NCBI GenBank assembly: GCA_963721905.1
Contig: CAVRMF010000015.1
Coordinates: 248,001 to 312,000, forward strand
DNA: 64,000 nt
Direction of reading: 5' to 3'
From: Roseiarcus sp963721905
Lineage (GTDB): Bacteria > Pseudomonadota > Alphaproteobacteria > Rhizobiales > Beijerinckiaceae
The stretch's first letter is position 1. Each line of letters begins with the position of its first letter. Positions 27,504 to 36,239 of the stretch are shown piece after piece. The translations under genes were made by a program, and so were the position numbers. The notes beneath the pieces are model-generated. The model had not been told where the DNA came from and did not search any database. It saw only the letters and a list, made by a program, of their open reading frames with translations.

Positions 27504-28211
27504 ATGAGCGCGCTCACCCCAGAGGAAGCGAAGAGCCGCCCGATCGAGATCAATGGCTATGCCATCGTCTCGGACGACGACAGGATCGCTAGCCCTGACG
27601 GGCTCATTCCGGCCTCGCTGCGCAACGAAAAGGATTGGGATTGTTTCCAGCGGGCGCTTGCGGGTTCTGACCTTGTCGTGCTCGGCCATCGCAGCCACCA
27701 ACTCGCGCCTAACGTCAGAGGCGACCAACGACTCGTAATTTCGCGACGTGCAGCCGGTCTCGAGCAACGCGCAAACGTCTGGTGGTGGAACCCGGCGCGC
27801 ATGAGCTGGGTGGAGGTCGCAAAAGAGCTGTTGCCGCGTGGCGGCGAGGTGGCGGTGCCGGGCGGCCAGGTCGTGTTCGATCTATTCTTGACGATCGGAT
27901 TCGACGCATTTCATTTGTCGCGCGCGCATGGCGTAAGGCTCCCCCGGGGGCGAGCGATTTTTTCGCGTTGCGACGACGGACTCTCAGCCGAGGCCGTACT
28001 CGCCAGCGCCGGATTGCGCGTCAACGAAAAAATCGTGCTCGATGCAGAGCATGGCGTCGACATGAACGTCTGGCGCGCGGTCCACGTACCGACACCGCCC
28101 AGGGCGAAAATGGTGAACACGGGTCGTGTTGACCAGTTCGCCACACCGTCGGCGAATGGTCGCGATTTGGCGTTTGAGACGTTCGAGGCGACGGTCTGGC
28201 GAAGGGCCTGA
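27504..28211 (+). CDS. Dihydrofolate reductase-like (RibD C-terminal) protein
   Basis: A 235-residue protein from ATG 27504; the preceding in-frame 42 residues are unconserved. The fold is suggested by YAIVSDDDRIASPDGLIPA near the start, then SDLVVLGHRSHQLAPN and RLVISRRAAGL, matching the NADPH-binding order of RibD-C/DHFR-family reductases. The C-terminal part, GGQVVFDLFLTIGFDAFHLS, continues the fold. Its substrate is unknown. The stop is 3 bp before the DNA ligase start, so the two are cotranscribed. Confidence 0.65.
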   Translation: MSALTPEEAKSRPIEINGYAIVSDDDRIASPDGLIPASLRNEKDWDCFQRALAGSDLVVLGHRSHQLAPNVRGDQRLVISRRAAGLEQRANVWWWNPARMSWVEVAKELLPRGGEVAVPGGQVVFDLFLTIGFDAFHLSRAHGVRLPRGRAIFSRCDDGLSAEAVLASAGLRVNEKIVLDAEHGVDMNVWRAVHVPTPPRAKMVNTGRVDQFATPSANGRDLAFETFEATVWRRA

Positions 28212-28214
28212 CGC

Positions 28215-29216
28215 ATGTCCATAAATCGCAGGTCTCCGAATGAGGTATCGCTGCCTCCGCGCTGGGTCCCGCCCCAACTCTGCCAGCTCGTCGAGACCGC
28301 TCCCTCCGGGCCGCAATGGCTCCATGAGATAAAGCTCGACGGTTTCCGAATGTCTGCCCGCATCGAGCGCGGAAACGTACAATTGCTGACGCGGACGGGA
28401 CTCGATTGGAGCGACAAATATCCGAGCGTCGTTGAAGCCCTCGCGAAGGTGCCGGCGAATACCGCCTATCTGGATGGTGAACTGTGCGGCATTGGAGTGG
28501 ATGGCTTGCCGAGCTTTTCGCAAACTCAGGCCGCGACCGACGGCTCAAGCGGGGTTCGCCTCGTCTATTTCGCTTTCGATCTCCTGCATCTCGATGGCCG
28601 CGACATCGCAAGCCTGCCGCTCATCGAGCGTAAGGCGCTGCTGCAGCCGCTGGTCGCGGCAATTCCCCGCCTTCAGTTCAACGGCCATGAGACGGGCGAT
28701 GGAGAGCTAATTCGGAAGCACGCCGGCCAACTTGGCTTCGAAGGCGTCGTTTCCAAAACGATCGATGCGCCATACGCACCCGGAAACCGGGGCCTCTGGC
28801 GCAAATCCAAATGTCTCAACCGCCAGGAGTTCGTTGTCGTCGGCTGGACCGACCCGGAAGGCTCGCGGCCTTATCTCGGCGCGCTCCTGCTCGGCTACTA
28901 TGATGACGACGGCAAGCTGATCTACGCCGGCCGCGTCGGCACGGGAATGCCGGAGAAAGTGCTTGCCGATTTGCGGCGACGCCTCGATCCGTTGGCGCGG
29001 GCGAGTTCGCCGTTAGACGCGCCGCCTCCGTGCAAGACCCGCTTCGGCTCGCCGCTCGTTCTGTCCCGTGTCCACTGGGTCGAGCCGCAGCTCGTCGCGG
29101 AGATCACTTTTTTGACCTGGACCGACGACGGGCTCTTGCGCCAAACCGTTTACGTGGGTCTCCGATCCGACAAGCCTGCCGCGGAGGTTCGACGGGAGAT
29201 CCCGCGAAAGGGATAG
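28215..29216 (+). CDS. ATP-dependent DNA ligase (LigD ligase-domain type)
   Basis: A 333-residue ligase containing only the nucleotidyltransferase and OB-fold modules, without the polymerase or phosphoesterase modules of full LigD. The adenylated Lys lies in LHEIKLDGFRMSARI (motif I), motif III-like LVYFAFDLLHLDGRD, motif IV region GFEGVVSKTIDAPY and motif V WRKSKC. The OB-fold ends in LVAEITFLTWTDDG. It would seal nicks or ends in a repair pathway; no Ku gene is in the window. A decayed paralogue of the OB-fold lies at 35.9-36.0 kb. Confidence 0.9.
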   Translation: MSINRRSPNEVSLPPRWVPPQLCQLVETAPSGPQWLHEIKLDGFRMSARIERGNVQLLTRTGLDWSDKYPSVVEALAKVPANTAYLDGELCGIGVDGLPSFSQTQAATDGSSGVRLVYFAFDLLHLDGRDIASLPLIERKALLQPLVAAIPRLQFNGHETGDGELIRKHAGQLGFEGVVSKTIDAPYAPGNRGLWRKSKCLNRQEFVVVGWTDPEGSRPYLGALLLGYYDDDGKLIYAGRVGTGMPEKVLADLRRRLDPLARASSPLDAPPPCKTRFGSPLVLSRVHWVEPQLVAEITFLTWTDDGLLRQTVYVGLRSDKPAAEVRREIPRKG

Positions 29217-29390
29217 GGGGACACTATTTCACTCACGCGTAGACGGCGCGGTAGGCGACTGAATTGCGCAAAATACCGGACGTTCCCCGCGGCGCGGCGA
29301 ACTGGTCGGATCGGACATGCAGCGGACGGTCGCGGACGCGGCCGGTAGGCCGGGTCTTGCTTTGTGATCGGCCGCATTGGCCTCCCGGTA

Positions 29391-31190
29391 TCAACTGCGG
29401 TGATGCGTTAGCTCCAGTCCGTAGACGGGCGTGGGGATTCCCTCCAGTCGCGCCTTGAGCTGGAGCGCCAGGAACTGCGAATAGTGGCGCGACTGGTGCA
29501 GGTTGCCGCCATGGAACCACAGCGCCTCTTGCTGGGTCGGCTTCCACATATTGCGCTGCTCGCCCTCCCACGGACCGGGGTCCTTCGGCGTGTCGGAGCC
29601 GAGGCCCCACACCTTGCCGACCTTGTCGGCGACTTCCTGACTAATGAGGTCGGCCGCCCAGCCGTTCATCGACCCGTAGCCGGTGGCGTAGACGATGAGG
29701 TCGGCCGGCAACTCCGTCCCGTCGTCGAGCTTGACGCCTGCCTCCGTAATTTCGGCGACCTGCCCTCGTTTTAGCTTGATCTTGCCGTCGATGACGAGCT
29801 GGCTCGCGCCGACGTCGATGTAGTAGCCCGAACCGCGGCGCAGATATTTCATGAAGAGGCCCGAACCGTCGGGACCCCAGTCGTGCCAGAAACCCGCCTT
29901 TTCGAGGCCCGCGTAGAACTCCGCGTCGCGCTCCTTCATCTGCTGATAGAGCGGGATCTGGAACTCGTGCAGGATGCGATAAGGGATCGAGGCGAAGATG
30001 AGATCGCCCCTATGGTGGTCAATACCGGACTTTACCGCCTTCTCGGAATAGAGTGCGCTCAGGCCGATCTCCATCAGAGTATCTGAGCGCACGATGTGGG
30101 TCGACGAGCGCTGCACCATCGTCACGTCGGCGTCGTTCTCCCACAGCGCCGCCGCGATGTCGTGGGCGGAGTTGTTCGAGCCGATGATGACCACCTTCTT
30201 GCCCGCATAGGCGTCCGGACCCGGATGCTTTGACGAGTGGTGCTGGTCGCCCTTGAAGCGTGCCATGCCGGGGAAATTGGGAATGTTGGGTTTGGCCGAC
30301 ATCCCGGTCGCGAGTACGAGATGTTTTGGCCGCAGTGTGATCTCCTTGCCGTCCCGCTCGACGACGACGGTCCATTGCTTCTTCGCGTCGTCGTAGCTCG
30401 CCTTTTTGCAGGTCGTGGAGCCCCAGTAGTTCAGCTCCATAATCTTCGTATACATCTCGAGCCAGTCGCCGATCTTGTCCTTAGGCGAGAACACCGGCCA
30501 GTTCTGCGGGAAGGGCAGATACGGCATGTGGTCATACCAGACCGGATCATGCAGGCAGAGCGACTTATAGCGGTTGCGCCAGCTGTCGCCCGGCCGCGCG
30601 TTCTTCTCGACGATGATAGTTGGTACGCCGAGCATCCGGAGCCGCGCGCCGAGCCCGATGGCGCCCTGTCCGCCGCCGACGATGACCACGTAGGGCTGCT
30701 TCGTGAAGCCTAGCGTACGCGCCTCTTCCTCCCGCTCCTCCTTCCAGGTCGGCCGATGCTTGCCCGCGCCGTGCTTGGCCCCGAGCGGGCGCTGGAAGCC
30801 GAGCGGCTCCTCGTGGCCCTTAAGCTCCGCCGCGGTGGTGAGCAGCGTCCAGATCTTCCCGTCCTTCAGTCGCACGAGGCCGTAGCCGCGGGCAGCGTCC
30901 GTCTCGAAGGTGAACCAGCCCGTCGTGACGCCGTTCTCCTCCGAGACGCCCGCCCCGGAGTTGACGGTCCAGGCCGAGGGCTTGACCGAGGGAAGCTGCG
31001 ACTTCAGCATCGCGCGGACGCTGTCCTTACCCTCCACCGTCTTGATGTTCCAGGTGAAGCTCACGAGATCGCGCCAGTAGCAATCGTCCTGAAAGAGCGC
31101 GAGCGCGCGGTCGAGGTCAGGGGCCGCAAGCGCCTCCCCCAGATTCGTCAGGACGTGGCTGACGCGGCCCTCCGCCGTCACATCGAGCAT
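29391..31190 (-). CDS. Flavin-containing monooxygenase with N-terminal NTF2-like domain
   Basis: About 600 residues. Start is uncertain among ATGs at 31202, 31193 and 31190; GGAGGG lies just before the last two. Residues ~10-130 form an NTF2/SnoaL-like domain. Then comes the FAD motif VVIVGGGQGAIGLGARLRML, the NAD(P)H motif VVIIGSNNSAHDIAAAL, the linker PNIPNFPGMARFKGDQHHSS and the late LIVYATGYGSMNGW. It resembles Baeyer-Villiger or N-oxidising FMOs of actinobacteria and alphaproteobacteria. It is monocistronic; the substrate is unknown. Confidence 0.88.
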   Translation of the reverse strand: MLDVTAEGRVSHVLTNLGEALAAPDLDRALALFQDDCYWRDLVSFTWNIKTVEGKDSVRAMLKSQLPSVKPSAWTVNSGAGVSEENGVTTGWFTFETDAARGYGLVRLKDGKIWTLLTTAAELKGHEEPLGFQRPLGAKHGAGKHRPTWKEEREEEARTLGFTKQPYVVIVGGGQGAIGLGARLRMLGVPTIIVEKNARPGDSWRNRYKSLCLHDPVWYDHMPYLPFPQNWPVFSPKDKIGDWLEMYTKIMELNYWGSTTCKKASYDDAKKQWTVVVERDGKEITLRPKHLVLATGMSAKPNIPNFPGMARFKGDQHHSSKHPGPDAYAGKKVVIIGSNNSAHDIAAALWENDADVTMVQRSSTHIVRSDTLMEIGLSALYSEKAVKSGIDHHRGDLIFASIPYRILHEFQIPLYQQMKERDAEFYAGLEKAGFWHDWGPDGSGLFMKYLRRGSGYYIDVGASQLVIDGKIKLKRGQVAEITEAGVKLDDGTELPADLIVYATGYGSMNGWAADLISQEVADKVGKVWGLGSDTPKDPGPWEGEQRNMWKPTQQEALWFHGGNLHQSRHYSQFLALQLKARLEGIPTPVYGLELTHHRS

Positions 31191-31193
31191 CAT

Positions 31194-31854
31194 TCCCTCC
31201 ATAATTGTCGAAACGCTGTTCGTTCGATCAAACGCGTCGTCCAAGACAACGCTAATGCGGCCCTCGCGCCGACGCAAACAAGCGGCCAATGTCGGCGGCG
31301 GCGAAGCGTCCGAGCTGGATGTACTATCGACGCCTCGACCTCGTGGCGATGGCGCGTGGCCGCACCCGGCGCATGATCTCGGCCGCCCTCAGGAGGGCGC
31401 TGTGGCTCCCATGGACGCGCCCTGAGCATTAACGTTCGTCTTGTGTTTTTAGATCGCAGGGCCGCTCCTACGCCTGAGAGTTGATCGGTAGCTGCAGGGC
31501 GAGACGGAGCAATCGTTGCCAGACGAGAGCTTAAGGATTGAGGGGAAAGGGAACAGGTAGTCGTTAGCCTCAGCTTCGGAGACTGGAGGATGGCGACGGC
31601 GTTCCCCTAGGGAACGACCAACGGGCCGGTCTTGGCGTGCTCAAATTGCCTTGATTTCCGTCTTTTTGGCTCTCGCTGCGACGGCGGTACCGTATCGGCC
31701 TTGATGGAATATTTCGCTGCGTTCTGAGAGGTTGAACCCGCCGCAGCGATCGTATGTCGGCGGGACTTCCTCCGAAGGACGGAAACACCGAGCGAGATAG
31801 GTGATCGGCAGCATCTCGGTCGCCAACCGCCCTATGGCCTCGTAAGCTCGGCCG
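31194..31854. other. Intergenic region, nothing recognised
   Basis: About 660 bp between the divergent monooxygenase and SRAP genes. Open frames on both strands are short and lack motifs or ribosome sites. Promoters for both neighbours should lie here. Confidence 0.5.
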
Positions 31855-32517
31855 GTGTGTAATCTATACAGCATCACGAAAGGCCCTCAGGCGATCCGCG
31901 ATTTCACGCGGGCGATGCGCGGCGACGTCGGCAATATGCCGCCCCTGCCCGGCGTCTTCCCGGACTATTTTGCGCCGATCGTCCGCAATGGCGCGGAGGG
32001 GCGCGAGCTGGTGATGGCGCGCTGGGGCATGCCGTCGCCGTTTGAAATCCTTAAGGGCAAGAACCGCGACCCCGGCGTCACAAACATCCGCAACGTGTCG
32101 TCACCGCACTGGCGGCGATGGCTTGGCGTCGAGAACCGCTGCGTTGTGCCTTTCTCGTCCTTCGCCGAGAACGAGGTTCTGCCGGACGGCTCCCGGCCGC
32201 CGGTGTGGTTCGCCTTCGATGAAAGCCGTCCGCTGGCCTTTTTCGCCGGCCTGTGGGCGCGATGGACGTCGGTCCGCAAGGTGAAGGAGGGCGAGACCAC
32301 CAATGACCTCTACGGCTTCCTCACCACAGCGCCGAACGTCGAAGTGAAGGCCATTCATCCCAAGGCCATGCCGGTCATCCTTACGACCCCGGCTGAGGTC
32401 GACGCATGGCTGACCGCGCCGACGCAGGAGGCGCTGGCTCTGCAACGACCGTTGCCTGACGGGTCACTCAAGATCGTCGCCCGCGGGGACGGAACGGGCG
32501 ATGGGGCACCCACCTGA
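31855..32517 (+). CDS. yedK: SRAP-family protein (HMCES/YedK), abasic-site processing
   Basis: A 220-residue SRAP-domain protein. The start is GTG at 31855 so that Cys2 (MCNLYSITKG) becomes the N-terminal catalytic residue that crosslinks abasic sites in single-stranded DNA. Family residues are present: the Asn after Cys2, RNVSSPHWRRWL, the Glu in SSFAENEVL and the His in EVKAIHPKAMPVIL. It acts at stalled forks and is often encoded near SOS or accessory loci. No LexA box was found upstream. Confidence 0.9.
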   Translation: MCNLYSITKGPQAIRDFTRAMRGDVGNMPPLPGVFPDYFAPIVRNGAEGRELVMARWGMPSPFEILKGKNRDPGVTNIRNVSSPHWRRWLGVENRCVVPFSSFAENEVLPDGSRPPVWFAFDESRPLAFFAGLWARWTSVRKVKEGETTNDLYGFLTTAPNVEVKAIHPKAMPVILTTPAEVDAWLTAPTQEALALQRPLPDGSLKIVARGDGTGDGAPT

Positions 32518-32826
32518 CTTGCTTCCGTCGTCAACGGCGAGCAAAACCCGGACTGTGGTCAATGTGGCGCTAAGCATCGCTGAGCCGCCAGCAAAAGTGG
32601 CACCGGCAACTACGACCGTCTTCCGCCTGCCCGCAACCCATTGCAGTCTCACGCGCGATGCGGACGACCGGAATGCGCAAATACCGGGCGTTTGCCGAGG
32701 GCGTGCTGAACGGGCAAAATCGATCTGTTTTCAGACGTTGCCGTTGGTGCAACCGCTTCAAAAACCGCAGGTTTTGAGAGAGCTGCCCAAAGATGGAGTC
32801 TCGCGGGCGAACAGAGGATGCAAACT
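32518..32826. other. Intergenic region, nothing recognised
   Basis: About 300 bp without a supported gene. A minus-strand open frame is not convincing. It presumably carries the promoter of the small exported protein downstream; an AGAGG ribosome site lies at its right end. Confidence 0.45.
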
Positions 32827-33183
32827 ATGCGATCGATCGTCATGGCTAGTGTTATCGCAATATGCGGGTTGACGGGGAGCGCGGCGATCGCAGCGCAACG
32901 GCCGGCCCTGTGCAAACTTGTGGTCAAGGGCAAGACCTATATCAACGGCCGGTGCAATTTCGAGGATTTTGGGGACGGATCATTCGCCATCGGCGTTCTT
33001 AGAGATGATCAACGAATCCCCGTCGGGGGGTTTTATTTCGCTTACGTCGATGTGCATGGAAACACGGCGGAGGCCAAGTGGAACGAGGATCGAAGAGATT
33101 CACATGCTAACGCGCCTCTGGGAACGCTCACTCGCAACGGTGCATGCTGGGAGAACGCCATCGCACAAATTTGCGCGCGGTGA
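32827..33183 (+). CDS. Small exported hypothetical protein
   Basis: About 118 residues from ATG 32827 (AGAGG 9 bp upstream; an ATG at 32818 overlaps that site). A Sec signal, RSIVMASVIAICGLTGSAA, with cleavage near AIAA, precedes a mature part with four Cys residues (ALCKL, GRCNF, GACWE, QICAR), probably two disulfides. I do not recognise the family; several similar small secreted proteins occur nearby. Confidence 0.65.
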   Translation: MRSIVMASVIAICGLTGSAAIAAQRPALCKLVVKGKTYINGRCNFEDFGDGSFAIGVLRDDQRIPVGGFYFAYVDVHGNTAEAKWNEDRRDSHANAPLGTLTRNGACWENAIAQICAR

Positions 33184-33327
33184 CTTGCTTGCGATGGCGG
33201 CGGGGAGCATGATTTCGGGAGCATCGAGTTCAAGGGCGAGCGCCCGGACCGCCGTGAAGGCCCGCGCACCTCGCTCTCCCGCGCTTAAGAAGCTCCCGCG
33301 TTCCGCTATTGTCGTTCTGACGCGGCC

Positions 33328-33832
33328 ATGAGCAATCGGAGCCCGATGGTGCGAACGAGGGCGATCTCTATCGCTTCTAGCCGTTTCGGCCCTATCCAGC
33401 GCCGCCTACGGCGATGACCTTCGTCCCTACCTCAATGCCCGCTTCGGCTCATACGCCCTCGTGCCGAAGGATTGGCCTTCCCTGCCGCCGCCAGAGAATG
33501 GCGACGGGCTCATTTTCGTCTCACCCGACCAGCGCGCCCGCATTACCATTTCTGGCAGCTTTAACCTTTCGCCGGGCGACGACGGACCCGTGCTATCCAC
33601 CCAGTCCGCAGACGGCTTCCAACCGACCTACACGAAACGCGGCAAAGGTTGGGCCGTCGCTTCCGGTGTGAAGAACGGCACGATCATCTATCGCAAGACG
33701 CTGACCAGCTGTCATGGCACGATCTCGAACGACCTGGACATCGAATATCCGGTTGCCCAAAAGGCAGCCTATAACCGACGTGTAGGCCGCATCGCCGCGT
33801 CGTTGGCGGGCGGTTGCGGCATCTATCAATAG
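33328..33832 (+). CDS. Exported hypothetical protein, 5' end unresolved
   Basis: The supported frame reads RSLSLLAVSALSSAAYGDDL, a signal peptide, then a mature domain with FVSPDQRARITISGSFNLS and KTLTSCHGTISNDLDIEYP, ending GGCGIYQ at 33832. The only nearby ATG (33328, reading SNRSPMVRTRAIS) is in a different frame, so one indel near 33365 is likely; otherwise a GTG at 33461 would give a protein lacking the signal. The domain is not recognised; the Cys pair may form a disulfide. Confidence 0.5.
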
Positions 33833-33954
33833 CGCGCCGCAATGCGAACCGGCGGCAGGAGCGCGCCGCGCAGAAAGGTCCACGCTACCGACCATCTGGA
33901 CTTTTGTGCTATTCCACATGGTGCGTGAGAGCGCGCCGTGAGCAAGCCCGAAAA

Positions 33955-34140
33955 ATAGCGGCGATCCTGGTCGCAGACGTGGTCGGCGCGGACGAGGATT
34001 GAACCCTGTCGCGGCTTAGACGTGCTGTGCGCCAATCTGATCGATCCGGCCATCGCCGCGCATCACGGCCGTGACGCTGAATACTTGATGATCGACGCCA
34101 CGAACGTCCACGCTCATCAATACAGCGCCAGGGCGCTCAT
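33955..34140 (+). pseudogene. Cyclase remnant joined to IS5-type transposase scrap
   Basis: The plus strand reads KIAAILVADVVG then ADED and a stop; beyond, in other frames, TLSRLRR and NLIDPAIAAHHGR. These are fragments of the N-terminus of a TolB-type cyclase like the intact one at 24.5 kb. Directly after it, EYLMIDATNVHAHQYSA matches the region around the first catalytic Asp of IS5-family transposases. Both pieces are a few dozen residues only. Confidence 0.55.
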
Positions 34141-34285
34141 TCAGGCGAGGGCGAACGTCTGTCCAGGCGTTCCGGTTGCCCTTGGGATCCTCCGCCGGCG
34201 GCCCCATTCATCCGGCAGACCTAGAAAGCGTCGAACTGCTGGCGCTCGGCACTGTAGTCGGCTCCCTTTCGTCGGGTCGCCGGCG

Positions 34286-34660
34286 TTATCGTACATCCAC
34301 CACATAGGTCAGGGACGAGCAGCCGCTTCGCCCCCGCACGATGGCGCAGATCTTGATCGCGTAGCTATCCTCGCCCTTATAGCCCGTGAAAGGCAGATAC
34401 AGGAATTTGGTCGCGCCGGTCTTGGCCAAGACGCCGTGCGGGGGTGCCTTCAGGAACGAGGCGCCGGTGAATTTATAGCCAGGCCCTTCCTTGAACGCCA
34501 TGGCGCAGGATTGTCCCGATTCGGTCGTCACCTGGATTTGGACCTGGTCGTTCTGATCGGGGGAGAAGCTGAAGGGGCTAAATTGGCAGGCGGCTTGTGC
34601 AGGCATTAAGCCCGTCAGTGTAAGGGGCACCGCGATCGACGCCGATTTCCAAAATGTCAT
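34286..34660 (-). CDS. Small exported hypothetical protein
   Basis: A 124-residue protein with AAAGGTGG before ATG 34660. The signal peptide ends near LMPAQAACQ. The mature domain includes SFSPDQNDQVQIQVTTESGQ and ends SSLTYVVDVR, with four Cys. It looks like a beta-sandwich, with FTGYKGEDSYAIKI reminiscent of cadherin-like/Ig-like repeats, but the family is not assigned. It is monocistronic. Confidence 0.65.
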   Translation of the reverse strand: MTFWKSASIAVPLTLTGLMPAQAACQFSPFSFSPDQNDQVQIQVTTESGQSCAMAFKEGPGYKFTGASFLKAPPHGVLAKTGATKFLYLPFTGYKGEDSYAIKICAIVRGRSGCSSLTYVVDVR

Positions 34661-35006
34661 GTCGCCACCTTTGAAGCTGAACTAGATGGTAGCGTGGCGC
34701 GCCACGCTGATGCGAGAAAAGCCGCGAGCGCGATCGGGCCTGTCGCCGACGTAGACTGGCCGCCTGGCGCTGTCACCATGCGCGTGCTCGACCTGGACTC
34801 AGAGTTAGCGTGTGTAGTGCGGGGACCGCGCGGGGGTTTCCGTTTCCCAAGCGCAGTGGATTTCGGCTTCGCGCAAATTCCGGTCAGCGACCCGCCGACG
34901 ACCGCCCGTGAGGCAGCGGTGAACGGGTTGGCTTTGGCCGGTAGGCTGCTGATTGCTCAGTCTCGGCTTGCGCGGCAATGCTCCCGTTACGTGGCGCTCC
35001 GCCGTA
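34661..35006. other. Intergenic region, nothing recognised
   Basis: About 345 bp between two minus-strand exported-protein genes. A plus-strand frame across it has no ribosome site or motif. Confidence 0.4.
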
Positions 35007-35474
35007 CTATTGGTATGTGCAGGTCGCGCCACCGCCGGCCCGTTGTCTCACCTGCGCCGGATCGATCGTGCATTCGAGGTCCTTGACGGTTGAGTAGATC
35101 GAGCCGGCCGCCGCGCCCGAATGAACGCCGTTCTCAACCAGGGTCGCGTAGAGTTCATGGGCCAGCCGGCCCCCAAGCGGGACGTTTCGCTTGCCGAAGG
35201 TCAGCGTGCATTGTTTTAGTGTGATGTCCACGTCGGTGATGCGACAGTTCACCTCGTCCGCCTTGACGACGATTGTCTTGCCTGGGGGGAAATGCGCCGT
35301 GGCGCGACCGCCGAGGTAGGCGTTGAGGACGGCTTTCTCCGCCGTTGTCACCAGTGGCGAATATTGGGCAACCAGAGCAGCCAGCGAAAGGCCGCTATTG
35401 CTGGTCGCGGTCGCCGCAAAAGCGGCCGGACCAAAAAACAGCAGCGGAACGGCGAGAACAATGTTTCGCTTCAT
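35007..35474 (-). CDS. Exported hypothetical protein
   Basis: A 155-residue protein from ATG 35474 with GGAGG upstream. Signal peptide KRNIVLAVPLLFFGPAAFA is followed by a mature domain containing QYSPLVTTAEKAVLNAYLGG and FPPGKTIVVKADEVNCRI, ending in GGGATCTYQ. It has a few Cys residues and no recognised domain. It belongs to the same set of small secreted proteins as the genes at 32.8 and 34.3 kb. Confidence 0.65.
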   Translation of the reverse strand: MKRNIVLAVPLLFFGPAAFAATATSNSGLSLAALVAQYSPLVTTAEKAVLNAYLGGRATAHFPPGKTIVVKADEVNCRITDVDITLKQCTLTFGKRNVPLGGRLAHELYATLVENGVHSGAAAGSIYSTVKDLECTIDPAQVRQRAGGGATCTYQ

Positions 35475-36239
35475 GCGATTGCCTCCCAATTGCGCCAGCA
35501 TGGCACGTCAGCGGCCCACTACTTCCAGCTTCAATGCGCCGCCGCGATCGCTCGAAGCGTAGCCTCGGAGGTGCGTTCGGCGCGCAGCGTCGCGACGGGA
35601 ATGACGATTTCCTCGCGACAAGCATTCGCAATGTGCGGTAGTTCGATCTTAACCGCAAGACCGCCCGCACGCGCGTTCAGGGAAGCGTTGAAATTTGGCG
35701 AACTGGCGGACTGGTCGATCACGTCCGCGCACTCTGCATCGGTTGCATGGCTCCCACGATGATAGGCTTCGCGCTAAAGCGCACAGACTGAGACATCGGG
35801 CCGCACGCGGCAACTCGCCCCTCAAGCCTGAGTTGCCGCGCCCATCTGGGCGGCCGCTTTTCTCGCGTCTCACTTTGCGCGCTGGCTCGTCCTCGCGAAG
35901 CCCCAAAAAGCCGTGCGGCGCAAATGTCCGTCGTCCACCAGCTCGGATGGGTGATCTCGGCGACAAGGTCGGGCGGACCCAATGGACCTTCGACTGCGCC
36001 AGCATGCCGGCCGAACCAGCTTGCGCGGCGGCGGTTCGACGAGCGGCATTTTCGCTATTGCCAATGACTAGCGTTCCGAAGGCCAGAGTCGCCATCGTTG
36101 CGGGCCTAGCTGTTGTCAAGCCATCGCAAGCGATGCTAGTCGCCATATCGGTAAGTTACTCGCCTGCGGCGGACAGTCAGTCGCCGCACCGCACGTCGAC
36201 CGTTTGGCAGGAATGATGCGCGGCTCGCCCCTTTGTCCC
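35475..36239. other. Region with decayed ligase domain only
   Basis: About 765 bp with no intact gene. It contains the minus-strand DNA-ligase OB-fold remnant at 35856-36049; the rest shows no motif that I recognise. Confidence 0.45.
35856..36049 (-). pseudogene. Remnant of DNA ligase C-terminal OB-fold
   Basis: Spread over three minus-strand frames are MPLVEPPPR, SKVHWVRP, PDLVAEITHPSW, DDGHLRRTAF and LGLREDEPARKVRREK. In this order they align with the end of the intact ligase at 28.2 kb (LDAPPPCKTRFG, SRVHWVEPQLVAEIT, DDGLLRQTVYVGLRSDKPA). Several indels make it a pseudogene of a LigD-type ligase. Confidence 0.65.
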
